Assembly (NCBI GenBank): GCA_900553515.1
Contig: USDN01000039.1
Location: 1-25,096, forward strand
Source: an uncultured Blautia sp.
Lineage (GTDB): Bacteria > Bacillota > Clostridia > Lachnospirales > Lachnospiraceae
Length of the DNA stretch: 25,096 nt
Direction: 5' to 3'
The translations under genes and the position numbers were made by a program. The notes beneath the pieces were generated by a model. The model saw only the letters and a program-made list of their open reading frames with translations, ran no database searches and was not told the DNA's origin. This document shows positions 1-6,686 of the stretch, piece after piece. How positions within the stretch are numbered: the first letter of the stretch is position 1; every line of letters starts with the position of its first letter.

Positions 1-55
1 TTGCGGACAAACGGTTTTCAAGACCGCCTCGTTATGACCACTTCGATATCTCTCC
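1..55 (-). tRNA. tRNA-Ser (UGA anticodon), 3' part outside the window
   Basis: Read on the minus strand, the gene begins GGAGAGA at 55, with a D-arm and an anticodon loop CTTGAAA whose anticodon TGA lies at 18-20. The sequence runs off the window inside the long variable arm. This acceptor start and loop are typical of bacterial tRNA-Ser reading UCN codons. A consensus-like promoter sits about 45 nt upstream. The variable arm, T-arm and 3' end cannot be checked here. Confidence 0.9.
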
Positions 56-103
56 TTATGCAATTCTGCGTTTTCCGACGTTTTTCCCGTTGACGCGAAT
101 TAC

Positions 104-132
104 ATTCTATCATCAAACATCATTCCTGTCAA
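104..132 (-). promoter_or_regulatory. Sigma-A-type promoter for tRNA-Ser
   Basis: On the minus strand, -35 TTGACA (127-132) is a perfect consensus and -10 TAGAAT (104-109) follows after exactly 17 nt. It lies between the ispD stop and tRNA-Ser, so it should drive the tRNA (and any genes beyond the edge) independently of ispD. Confidence 0.75.
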
Positions 133-141
133 GACATAAAA

Positions 142-837
142 TCAAATATTTTTCAAAAAAATTTCAGCTATATCCAGATCCTCTGGAGTTGTGATCTTAA
201 GATTCTTATAAGCTCCCTCTACAAGGGCAACTTTCACTCCTGTTTCCTGCTCTACCACCATAGCGTCATCTGTGATTGCAGACATATCCCGGCAGCGAAT
301 TTTCTCATGAGCCTCTCGAATCAGCCTGTACCCAAAAATCTGAGGTGTCTGAATTGTCCACACAGAGCTTCGTTCCGGCGTCTCTGCAACATATCCCTGT
401 ACATCTGCTATTTTTACCGTATCCTTAGAAGGCATACCGATCACGCAGGCGCCTGTTTTTTTTACCCCCTGCATTCCTCTCTGAATAATTTCTTCTGTAA
501 TAAAAGGTCTGGCCCCGTCATGAATCAGAACATATTCCGTATCCCGGCAGGCAAGAAGTCCCTGATAAACAGAATCATATCGCTCTTTTCCACCGGGTAT
601 CACTTTTGTCACCTTGGTAAGACCATATTTTTCCACAATTTCCTCTTTGCAAAAAGATACAGACTCTGCCCCTGTAACCAGTATAATCTCATGTATCAGT
701 CCACTGTCCTGAAAGCATTTCAGCGAATAATAGACAAGAGGTTTTCCCTCCAGCTCCAGGAACTGCTTCTGTACTTTGCTGTTCATCCGTTTTCCCTGTC
801 CTGCAGCCAGAACAATAGCTGTATTTTTTCCCTCCAT
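142..837 (-). CDS. ispD: 2-C-methyl-D-erythritol 4-phosphate cytidylyltransferase
   Basis: IspD joins MEP to CTP to give CDP-methylerythritol, the third step of the non-mevalonate isoprenoid pathway in the cytosol. The 231-residue protein has the usual family length. The N-terminal nucleotide-binding motif AAGQGKRM is at residues 11-18, and HDGARPF is near residue 107. The ATG at 837 has a GGGGAGG ribosome site 5 nt upstream. It is the last gene of rnz-tsaD-ispD and starts 21 nt after tsaD ends. No clear terminator follows before the tRNA-Ser promoter. Pairing with tsaD is a matter of position and is not a shared pathway. Confidence 0.95.
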   Translation of the reverse strand: MEGKNTAIVLAAGQGKRMNSKVQKQFLELEGKPLVYYSLKCFQDSGLIHEIILVTGAESVSFCKEEIVEKYGLTKVTKVIPGGKERYDSVYQGLLACRDTEYVLIHDGARPFITEEIIQRGMQGVKKTGACVIGMPSKDTVKIADVQGYVAETPERSSVWTIQTPQIFGYRLIREAHEKIRCRDMSAITDDAMVVEQETGVKVALVEGAYKNLKITTPEDLDIAEIFLKNI

Positions 838-858
838 AAAAACCTCCCCAACAGCTTT

Positions 859-1878
859 TTATCTTTCTCCCAGTTTCAGGTTTGGCACTGCATTCAGATC
901 CCAGCCATGACGCGTCCCTTTTTTATACTCGTAATAAGCTGCCGCCCCGATCATGGCAGCATTATCTGTACAGAAAATCGGTGAGGGACGGAAAAACTGA
1001 TAACCATTTTCTTCACAGGCTTTTTCCATAGCAGCCCTCAGAGTGCCATTGGAAGCCACGCCTCCTGCAATCGCCACCTTGTCCATGCCATAATCTTTTG
1101 CCGCCATCATGGTATGCTCTACCAGAACATCTACCACCGCTTTCTGGAAAGACGCCGCAAGATCTGCACGATTTACCTCTTCCCCCTTCATCTGAGCCTG
1201 ATTCAGATAATTCAGCACAGCAGATTTTACCCCGCTGAAGCTGAAATCGTAAGGACAGTCTCCTACTTTCGCTCTCGGGAACTGTATCGCATCCGGATTT
1301 CCTTCTTTTGACAGTTTATCAATCTTAGGACCTCCCGGATAACCCAGACCGATCGCACGGGCAACCTTATCAAAGGCCTCTCCTGCCGCGTCATCTCTGG
1401 TCCTTCCCAGAATCTCAAACACACCGTAATCCTTCACGATCACCAGATGGGTATGTCCCCCTGAAACAATCAGGCAGAGAAACGGAGGCTCCAGATCCGG
1501 ATGTTCAATATAGTTTGCCGAGACATGGCCCTCAATATGGTGGACGCCTACCAATGGAAGTTTTTTTGCATAGGCAATGGCCTTGGCCTCTGCAACGCCT
1601 ACAAGCAGTGCGCCTACAAGCCCCGGCCCATAGGTAACGCCAATCGCATCAAGGTCGTCCAGCGTCACCCCCGCCTCTTTCAGCGCCTCCTCAATAACCT
1701 GATTGATCTTTTCTATATGCTTTCTTGATGCAATTTCCGGCACAACACCACCGTACAGTTTATGAAGCTCGATCTGTGAAGAGATTACATTAGACAGGAT
1801 CGTTCTTCCGTTTTTTACAACGGAAGCCGCAGTTTCATCACAGGAGCTCTCTATGGCAAGAATCAGTGTATCTTCCAC
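859..1878 (-). CDS. tsaD: tRNA N6-adenosine threonylcarbamoyltransferase TsaD
   Basis: TsaD transfers the threonylcarbamoyl group from TC-AMP to A37 of tRNAs reading ANN codons, giving t6A, in a complex with TsaB and TsaE. The 339-residue length is typical of the ASKHA-fold Kae1/TsaD family. The metal-binding HxxxH is H114/H118 in GVHHIEGH, and the C-terminal CTDNAAMIG motif contains the conserved metal-ligand Asp. The start is a GTG at 1878: a GGAGG site made from the last codons of rnz lies 7 nt upstream, and the rnz stop is only 2 nt away, so the two genes look translationally coupled. tsaB and tsaE are in the next operon upstream. The fourth t6A enzyme (TsaC/YwlC) is not in the window. 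Confidence 0.96.
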   Translation of the reverse strand: MEDTLILAIESSCDETAASVVKNGRTILSNVISSQIELHKLYGGVVPEIASRKHIEKINQVIEEALKEAGVTLDDLDAIGVTYGPGLVGALLVGVAEAKAIAYAKKLPLVGVHHIEGHVSANYIEHPDLEPPFLCLIVSGGHTHLVIVKDYGVFEILGRTRDDAAGEAFDKVARAIGLGYPGGPKIDKLSKEGNPDAIQFPRAKVGDCPYDFSFSGVKSAVLNYLNQAQMKGEEVNRADLAASFQKAVVDVLVEHTMMAAKDYGMDKVAIAGGVASNGTLRAAMEKACEENGYQFFRPSPIFCTDNAAMIGAAAYYEYKKGTRHGWDLNAVPNLKLGER

Positions 1879-1880
1879 GT

Positions 1881-2792
1881 TTATTCCTCCTCAAAATTTA
1901 ATTCCACGCTTTTTCCATCCTTCCCCGGATAGGACTGTGGAAAAATTGCTCTGACAGTATCCATATAATCATCCGGTCGGATCAGGGACGGGCTGTAATG
2001 CGTCAGCCACATTTCTCCCACTCCGGCTTCCTTAGCCAGCTCTGCTGCCTCACGGAACGTCATATGCTTATAGCCTTTGGCCTTATCTGTTTTCTCATCC
2101 TCCCCATACATGCCTTCGCAGATAAAAAGATCCGAATCCTTTGCATTACGGAGGATGGAATCTGTAGGTCTGGTATCAGTTGTATAGGTAAGCTTGATTC
2201 CCTTTCTGTCAGGTCCAAGGACCATGTCCGGCGTATAGGTTTTCCCTTCCAGTTCTATGGTCTGCCCCTTTTGAAGAGGATTCCATAATTTCAGGGGAAT
2301 TTCCTGCTCCTTTGCTCTTTCTGGAGAAAACCTGCCCTGACGGAGAATTTCCAGCGTGTACCCATAGCAGATCACATTATGGTTCACCTTAAAGGCAGTG
2401 ATCCTGTAGCCATTCAGTTCGATAACTTCCTCCGGCTTCGTGATTTCTATAAAGCGGATCTCAAAGGGAAGTTCCGGCGCGATTACACGAAGGGCATTTA
2501 CCACACGTTCCAGTCCTCTGGGACCGATCAGTGTCAAAGGTTCTGTACGGTCTGCATTACCCATAGTAAGAAGCAGTCCCGGAAGTCCGCTGATATGATC
2601 TCCATGATAATGAGTAAAGCAGATCACATCGATGGGCTTGAAGCTCCAGCCTTTTTCCTTAATGGCAACCTGAGTCCCCTCGCCGCAGTCAATCAGAAGA
2701 CTGCTGCCATTATATCTTGTCATCAGAGCAGTAAGCCACCTTCTTGGAAGGGGCATCATACCGCCTGTTCCTACTAAACAAACATCTAACAT
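1881..2792 (-). CDS. rnz: Ribonuclease Z
   Basis: RNase Z is the zinc endonuclease that cuts the 3' trailer of pre-tRNAs. It belongs to the metallo-beta-lactamase fold. The signature HxHxDH is clear at residues 61-66 (HYHGDH), and further conserved metal-ligand regions follow (NHNVICYGY, TTDTRP, LTHYSP). At 303 residues it is the normal size of the short bacterial form. The ATG at 2792 has GAGGG about 7 nt upstream. It is first of the rnz-tsaD-ispD set and lies just after a terminator-like hairpin, so it probably has its own start point. A weak candidate promoter in 2845-2880 was not convincing. Confidence 0.95.
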   Translation of the reverse strand: MLDVCLVGTGGMMPLPRRWLTALMTRYNGSSLLIDCGEGTQVAIKEKGWSFKPIDVICFTHYHGDHISGLPGLLLTMGNADRTEPLTLIGPRGLERVVNALRVIAPELPFEIRFIEITKPEEVIELNGYRITAFKVNHNVICYGYTLEILRQGRFSPERAKEQEIPLKLWNPLQKGQTIELEGKTYTPDMVLGPDRKGIKLTYTTDTRPTDSILRNAKDSDLFICEGMYGEDEKTDKAKGYKHMTFREAAELAKEAGVGEMWLTHYSPSLIRPDDYMDTVRAIFPQSYPGKDGKSVELNFEEE

Positions 2793-2812
2793 AAAATCCC
2801 TCTTTTATTCTG

Positions 2813-2844
2813 AAAAAGTCTGCCGCAGAATATATCTGCCGCAG
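2813..2844 (-). terminator. Terminator-like hairpin just upstream of rnz
   Basis: On the minus strand, 10-nt arms CTGCGGCAGA (2835-2844) and TCTGCGGCAG (2820-2829) pair with a single central G-G mismatch around a 5-nt loop. An ACTTTTTC tract follows (2813-2819). The arms are also direct repeats because each is nearly self-complementary. It would end any transcript crossing 2845-3075, or act as a leader structure for rnz. Confidence 0.55.
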
Positions 2845-3075
2845 TCTCTGCTATTACTTTACTGGCAAAGTGTAACACAATTAATACTTCAAAACAAGGT
2901 CAAAATCCCCCATCAGTGCAAAGGAATGCTTATTTTCATCTGAAAAATATCCCCCTTCTCCGTCCAGTGTCACGATCACTGCTATTTCTTCTTCCATATA
3001 AAAATCTGAAGCCACTTTATGCTTCCGCTTTCCATAAGGAAGGTTATTAAAGCAGAGGTTTTCTGGGATTTCCTG
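2845..3075. other. Stretch between two terminators with no recognised gene; possible gene remnant
   Basis: On the minus strand, one frame is open for about 63 codons after the upstream T-tract and ends in TAA at 2881-2883. The translation is protein-like (it ends FALMGDFDLVLKY) but has no start codon with a ribosome site. The only internal ATG (2995-2997) would give 38 residues and has no Shine-Dalgarno sequence. It could be the decayed 3' end of a lost gene, a small RNA bounded by the two hairpins, or chance. I do not recognise the sequence. Confidence 0.3.
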
Positions 3076-3116
3076 TAAAAAAAGGAACGCATGAAATCCT
3101 GATCCGATTTCATGCG
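3076..3116 (-). terminator. Rho-independent terminator of tsaE-tsaB-rimI
   Basis: Perfect 11-bp stem on the minus strand: CGCATGAAATC (3106-3116) pairs with GATTTCATGCG (3088-3098) around a 7-nt loop. TTCC and seven Ts (3077-3083) follow. It lies about 70 nt past the rimI stop and is oriented to end that operon. Confidence 0.85.
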
Positions 3117-3183
3117 CCCGGTAAATCTATTGGAATCCTGTTCAGTTTTACTGCTGCGGTATTTCTTCTTCTGACAAAGTTAT

Positions 3184-3618
3184 CTACATTGCCTTTGTCA
3201 TCAGCACTGCGTTTTCCACCGGATTCTCGTAATAATTCTTACGGAGCCCGTCCTCTTTAAAGCCCAGTCTTTCATAAAGCCGTCTGGCGGTTCCATTTCC
3301 CTCACGAACCTCCAGATGGACCAGCTTTATCCCCTGCATCCCCGCTATACGAAGGACACTGTCCACAAGGAACTGACCGATTCCTTCTTTCTGGCGGTCT
3401 TTTCTGACCGCCACATTCAGGATATCTCCCTCATCCAGCACAGTCATCATGCTGCAGTAGCCAAGAATATGGTCTTTTTCCTCCACTACAAAAAACATGG
3501 TGTCTTTTTTCATCAGATAGGTAAGAAATCCTTCCCTTGTCCACGGTACCGAAAAAAGAGCTTCTTCGATATCCATAACCTGATCCAGATCCTCCACCAG
3601 CATTTCCCGAAAGGTCAT
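3184..3618 (-). CDS. rimI: Ribosomal protein S18-alanine N-acetyltransferase
   Basis: RimI is a GNAT-fold enzyme that acetylates the N-terminal alanine of ribosomal protein S18 using acetyl-CoA. The 144-residue protein has the acetyl-CoA loop RQKEGIG in the middle, and the C-terminal RLYERLGFKEDGLRKNYYENPVE is very typical of RimI. Its ATG overlaps the tsaB stop as ATGA (3615-3618), indicating translational coupling. Placement right after tsaB is the common arrangement in Firmicutes and supports RimI over a generic GNAT enzyme. The operon terminator lies downstream. Confidence 0.92.
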   Translation of the reverse strand: MTFREMLVEDLDQVMDIEEALFSVPWTREGFLTYLMKKDTMFFVVEEKDHILGYCSMMTVLDEGDILNVAVRKDRQKEGIGQFLVDSVLRIAGMQGIKLVHLEVREGNGTARRLYERLGFKEDGLRKNYYENPVENAVLMTKAM

Positions 3619-4352
3619 TGTACTGCTTCCCCGCTTTCTGCCTGCAGACGGGCTTTTTCTCTTTCTGCCCGCTCTCTTTCCGCCTGAGAAACCCGAAGAT
3701 AATCCGGCATGTGCTCCCGGGCAGTCTCATATTTCCCTTCCTGATAATATACCAGTCCCAGAGCAGCCACAGCAGCCGCTCTCTGCCTGTTTACATGAGC
3801 CGGCGCAAAAGAACAGGAAAACTCCGCTTTTTCCAGGATGGTTTCACGGAACACCGGAACACCGTCTCCCAGAAAAGTAACCTTCTGCCCATATCCGTTC
3901 AGTTTTTCCAGAAGCTCCCCAACAGGAACTGCCATCTGATCTTCCACCACCTGAAGCTTATGATCCTCAAAACGATAAATACCCGTATACACCTGGTTTC
4001 TTCTTGCATCCATGATGGGACAGATCAGTCCCTGTACATCATAAAGATTAAAAGCCAGCGCTTCTACCGTAGGAACGCTGATCAGCGGTTTTTCCAGAGC
4101 AAGTCCCAGCCCTTTGGCAGTTGCAGAACCGATACGAAGCCCGGTAAAAGAGCCGGGACCGCCTGCCACGGCAATGGCGTCAATGGTGCTCAGATCCAGT
4201 TCTGTCATTTTTGCCACCTCGTCCAGCATGGGAAGAAGTGTCTGAGAATGTGTTTTTTTATAATTTACCGAATATTCTGCGATCATGGTATCGTCTTCCA
4301 CAACTGCAACAGACGCTACGATACCGGAACTGTCCAGACCTAATATTTTCAT
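3615..4352 (-). CDS. tsaB: tRNA threonylcarbamoyladenosine biosynthesis protein TsaB
   Basis: TsaB is the non-catalytic TsaD paralogue that forms a heterodimer with TsaD and recruits TsaE for t6A synthesis. The 245-residue protein opens with ILGLDSSG and carries GGPGSFTGLRIG around residues 65-76, the family hallmark. It lacks the HxxxH metal site of TsaD, as expected. The C-terminus is a highly charged Arg/Glu/Lys stretch, probably helical. The ATG at 4352 has GGGAGA 4 nt upstream, and the gene starts 9 nt after tsaE ends. Confidence 0.95.
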   Translation of the reverse strand: MKILGLDSSGIVASVAVVEDDTMIAEYSVNYKKTHSQTLLPMLDEVAKMTELDLSTIDAIAVAGGPGSFTGLRIGSATAKGLGLALEKPLISVPTVEALAFNLYDVQGLICPIMDARRNQVYTGIYRFEDHKLQVVEDQMAVPVGELLEKLNGYGQKVTFLGDGVPVFRETILEKAEFSCSFAPAHVNRQRAAAVAALGLVYYQEGKYETAREHMPDYLRVSQAERERAEREKARLQAESGEAVQ

Positions 4353-4361
4353 GGTTTCTCC

Positions 4362-4796
4362 CTACCTTTCTTCAGTCTCCTCAATGGTGATCCGGCGATA
4401 ATCAAAACCCTGCGCCAGATCTTTTTCGATGGTAACGGAAATTCTTTTTTCCGGAAGAATCTCACGGATCAGCTCCGCCCATTCAATCAGGCAGATTCCC
4501 TCACCGAAGAAATAATCGTCATAGCCGATTTCTTCCATTTCCTCGATATCTCCGATACGGTATACGTCAAAATGATAAAAAGGCAGACGTCCTTCCTCGT
4601 ACACCTGGACAATGGTAAAAGTAGGACTGCTGACTGCCTCTGTAATGCCAAGACCAGCTGCCACTCCCTGAGTGAACACTGTTTTTCCTACGCCAAGATC
4701 GCCGTTCAGGGTATATACCTGCCCCGGCTTCGCTGTCTCTCCGATTTTTTTCCCTAATTCAAAAGTCTCCTGAGGACTCCTTGTTTCTATTACCAT
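4362..4796 (-). CDS. tsaE: tRNA threonylcarbamoyladenosine biosynthesis ATPase TsaE
   Basis: TsaE is the small P-loop ATPase that drives turnover of the TsaB-TsaD complex in t6A formation. The 144 residues are typical. Walker A GDLGVGKT is at 32-39, followed by the family motifs SSPTFTIV and YHFDVYRI, and LIEWAE near the C-terminus. The ATG at 4796 has AAGGTG 5 nt upstream. It is the first gene of tsaE-tsaB-rimI. A promoter with TTGTTT-17-TATAAT lies about 95 nt upstream and remains intact next to the inserted IS element. Confidence 0.95.
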   Translation of the reverse strand: MVIETRSPQETFELGKKIGETAKPGQVYTLNGDLGVGKTVFTQGVAAGLGITEAVSSPTFTIVQVYEEGRLPFYHFDVYRIGDIEEMEEIGYDDYFFGEGICLIEWAELIREILPEKRISVTIEKDLAQGFDYRRITIEETEER

Positions 4797-4867
4797 TTCT
4801 GCACCTTTCCATAAACATTCCCGATTATTTTATAAACCGTTATGATTTCCGTTCTTTTACTTATTCC

Positions 4868-4896
4868 TTGCGAAATTGTTCTTTGCATATTATAAT
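4868..4896 (+). promoter_or_regulatory. Promoter, probably the original cyclophilin promoter, now cut off by the IS
   Basis: -35 TTGCGA (4868-4873), 17-nt spacer, -10 TATAAT (4891-4896), reading rightward with an expected start near 4903. No rightward gene follows until the cyclophilin at 6687, beyond the insertion sequence. Removing the IS and one copy of the 13-bp repeat would leave a leader of about 40-50 nt running straight into the cyclophilin ribosome site. Confidence 0.7.
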
Positions 4897-4917
4897 AGAG
4901 CAAACAGAGAAAAACAA
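4889..4917 (-). promoter_or_regulatory. Promoter for tsaE operon, sharing its -10 with the opposing promoter
   Basis: On the minus strand, -35 TTGTTT (4912-4917), 17-nt spacer, -10 TATAAT (4889-4894). The -10 overlaps the rightward -10 (4891-4896) because TATTATAATA is nearly self-complementary. The expected start is near 4882, giving a leader of about 86 nt before tsaE. The last -35 bases lie at the edge of the IS target duplication, so the IS inserted immediately behind this promoter without destroying it. Confidence 0.6.
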
Positions 4918-4928
4918 TACTTTTCGTA
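4916..4928 (+). repeat. Left copy of 13-bp direct repeat flanking the IS (target-site duplication)
   Basis: AATACTTTTCGTA here is identical to 6659-6671. The copies sit exactly where the native promoter region and the native cyclophilin leader would rejoin if the element were removed. The true duplication may be 10-12 bp if the terminal TA is counted as part of the element. Confidence 0.75.
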
Positions 4929-4987
4929 GGTAATTGATAAATGATTTTATCGGTGCCTGTGGATAACTCTCCCCTATATAAGGAGAG

Positions 4988-5020
4988 AAAAAGGGGCAGT
5001 ATTCAGAATTGTTTCTGAAT
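4988..5020 (-). terminator. Weak terminator-like hairpin downstream of the transposase gene
   Basis: A perfect 8-bp stem ATTCAGAA/TTCTGAAT (5001-5008 with 5013-5020) with a 4-nt loop is followed on the minus strand by ACTGCCCC and five Ts (4988-4992). The stem is AT-rich and 7 nt separate it from the T-run, so termination may be inefficient. Confidence 0.4.
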
Positions 5021-5092
5021 TGATATAGAGCATCTGATTTTGGGTATATTTTAATAAGCCCAAAGAAGTATTATGACAATTGAATGCTTTTT

Positions 5093-6523
5093 TCAGGCAA
5101 CTAAAGGTTTCAGGCTTCGAATGTATTGTGGACAATTCATTGCATATGCAACGATTACGGTTAACTGGCTGGCAATACCAGCAAGAAAAACGTCAGCCTT
5201 TGTGGTGGTATGGTTTCTGGTCTTTCTTCCAGCGATACACATGTTGATTTTGAAATGATTGATGGCTCGTTCAACAATAGTCCTTATTTTATAAGTATTA
5301 TTCCATTCATCAGAATCACGTTGGATACCAGGAAACATGCGTAAATCCATATTTTCATAGGTATAAGTTGTCCTGCCCTTTTTGGCAGAACTGCAAGGTT
5401 TATCGCAATCACAGATCCATCCTTTATGATAGTGCATTTTGGGACAGATCCATTTGATACGGTCAGACCGCCCTTTTTCCTTTGTGATTCCACAGTATTT
5501 CATAGAAAGAGAAGGATCATTAGGGCAGGTTGGATAACCGTAAGCGTTGTAACCTACTTTTTTGAGGGGACTTTCATTTCTGGGATTATAGGGAATTAAG
5601 GCCCGGGAAAAATGGAAGTCATGGAATAACTTTCCATATAGTTCAGCAGAATCAAAAGCAGAATCCCCAAGAAAAGTATCCGGATGAAACTTAGGATGGA
5701 GTGAAAAGTAGTCACTGAGCACAGGAATAAGAGCGGAAGCATCCCCTACCGATTTATCTTCATCTGGAGAATCTGTTTTCTTTTCTACAGAAAGTTCAGG
5801 ATGAGAAGCTTTGAAATCACTGTCATCAATAAAAGCGATATGTCTCACGATCCCTAATCCGTTAGTAAGGATGGCAAATTTGTCGGCGTAACAGAAATGC
5901 CCATTGATATACATTTGTTTGGCATCGGGACAGGAGGCAGCCTGAGAGGGCATTAGACCGTAAGCCATCTTATAGGGATCGACATCCGGTTTATCTTTAT
6001 AGAAAACCTTAAGCTTTTTAATCAGAGCATTCAGAGTTTTTGGATTGTTTTCCGTAACATAAAGTTCGATGCCGGAGGTATCAAAAGTCAGCATGTGAGA
6101 AAGGGCCGAATCAATTAATTGGCAAATGGGTTCGGTGTAATCAACCATTCGTTGAAACATAAGCTCAATGTAAGGCTCAAAGTCATGCTTAAAACGCGAC
6201 ATTAAAGAAGCATCGGGAACTTTAGAAAAACCGCAGAAATCTCTTAATTCTTTGCATAGATGTAAAAAAAGCAGAAGGAGGGAATCCGTAGGGATGGAAA
6301 AAATCTTCTGAAGAATGAAAGAGGTAAGAAATCCCTGCAACGGATACACTCGCTTTCGACCGATGGAAAGATAAAAAGCTGTAAGGAATTCCGTAGGAAT
6401 AAATTCATTCAAGTCGAAGTGTTCTGACAAAAGTGAAAAGAAAGAAGGAGGGTCATCGATGAATGTATTTTGACAGTCTGAAAAAATGTCGCTTAAAGAA
6501 ATCTGGTGGTATTTAGTAGTCAT
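5093..6523 (-). CDS. DDE transposase, IS1182/IS4 superfamily
   Basis: This enzyme cuts and joins the ends of the element that carries it. The 476-residue reading frame is intact. Residues about 40-115 resemble the DUF772 N-terminal domain. The DDE catalytic set is most likely D148 (FDTSG), D287 (LGDSAF) and E418, the last within the signature Y411-x2-R414-x3-E418-x6-K425. A cysteine cluster (C360, C371, C373, C377) in an insertion before the last acidic residue could bind zinc. The ATG at 6523 has GGAGAGGAG 7 nt upstream, inside a long inverted repeat. The frame shows no stops or frameshift, so the element may still be active or was acquired recently. Confidence 0.9.
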   Translation of the reverse strand: MTTKYHQISLSDIFSDCQNTFIDDPPSFFSLLSEHFDLNEFIPTEFLTAFYLSIGRKRVYPLQGFLTSFILQKIFSIPTDSLLLLFLHLCKELRDFCGFSKVPDASLMSRFKHDFEPYIELMFQRMVDYTEPICQLIDSALSHMLTFDTSGIELYVTENNPKTLNALIKKLKVFYKDKPDVDPYKMAYGLMPSQAASCPDAKQMYINGHFCYADKFAILTNGLGIVRHIAFIDDSDFKASHPELSVEKKTDSPDEDKSVGDASALIPVLSDYFSLHPKFHPDTFLGDSAFDSAELYGKLFHDFHFSRALIPYNPRNESPLKKVGYNAYGYPTCPNDPSLSMKYCGITKEKGRSDRIKWICPKMHYHKGWICDCDKPCSSAKKGRTTYTYENMDLRMFPGIQRDSDEWNNTYKIRTIVERAINHFKINMCIAGRKTRNHTTTKADVFLAGIASQLTVIVAYAMNCPQYIRSLKPLVA

Positions 6524-6598
6524 AAATTTTCTCCTCTCCGGTGAATGGAATGTGTTGGTGTCGTTACCTATATTTTACCACTGGAGGAGAGAAAATTT
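6524..6598 (-). promoter_or_regulatory. Inverted repeat that can sequester the transposase ribosome site
   Basis: Twenty-nt arms (6524-6543 and 6579-6598) pair at 17 of 20 positions around a 35-nt loop. The proximal arm contains the whole Shine-Dalgarno sequence GGAGAGGAG and the bases up to the ATG. The loop has a -10-like TAAAAT on the minus strand (6572-6577). Transcripts entering from outside would include both arms and hide the ribosome site. Transcripts starting in the loop would lack the distal arm. Such protection from read-through is known for IS10 and IS50; here it is inferred from pairing alone. Confidence 0.6.
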
Positions 6599-6658
6599 AT
6601 ATAAATCAATAGAAAAAAACAATAAAATCAAGGGTTAACAGCGTTTGTAAAACGCCTA

Positions 6659-6671
6659 AATACTTTTCGTA
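6659..6671 (+). repeat. Right copy of 13-bp direct repeat flanking the IS
   Basis: AATACTTTTCGTA is identical to 4916-4928. It ends one base into the run leading to the cyclophilin ribosome site AAAGGAG, so the gene kept its ribosome site but lost direct contact with the upstream promoter. Confidence 0.75.
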
Positions 6672-6686
6672 AAAGGAGATAAAACT

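Larger units (their letters stand above)
4929..6658 (-). mobile_element. Insertion sequence of about 1.73 kb, IS1182/IS4-like DDE element
   Basis: One intact transposase gene occupies nearly all of the element, which is bounded by a 13-bp direct repeat. The ends read AGGTAATTGATAAA on the left and, inverted, AGGCGTTTTACAAA on the right: only a loose terminal inverted repeat starting (T)AGG. Both ends share TGATTTTAT a little further in. The right end also holds a small palindrome, GCGTTT-TGT-AAAACGC-like, at 6641-6655. A duplication of 10-13 bp is known for IS4/IS231-type elements, and the transposase has their Y-R-E-K signature. The DUF772-like N-terminus points to the IS1182/IS5 side, so the exact family is uncertain. 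Ends are good to about 2 bp. Confidence 0.8.

Noticed and set aside
307..984. A 225-codon plus-strand frame across ispD and the tsaD end
   Set aside because: It crosses two well-supported genes on the other strand and has no recognisable domain.
2820..2844. Direct repeat TCTGCCGCAG twice, considered as an operator or repeat array
   Set aside because: Only two copies exist and each is almost self-complementary. A single hairpin followed by a T-run explains the pattern better.
6635..6664. Outward promoter at the IS right end (TTAACA-16-TAAATA or TTAACA-18-AATACT)
   Set aside because: The -35 is fair but neither -10 matches well, so it is mentioned only as a possibility and not listed as a feature.
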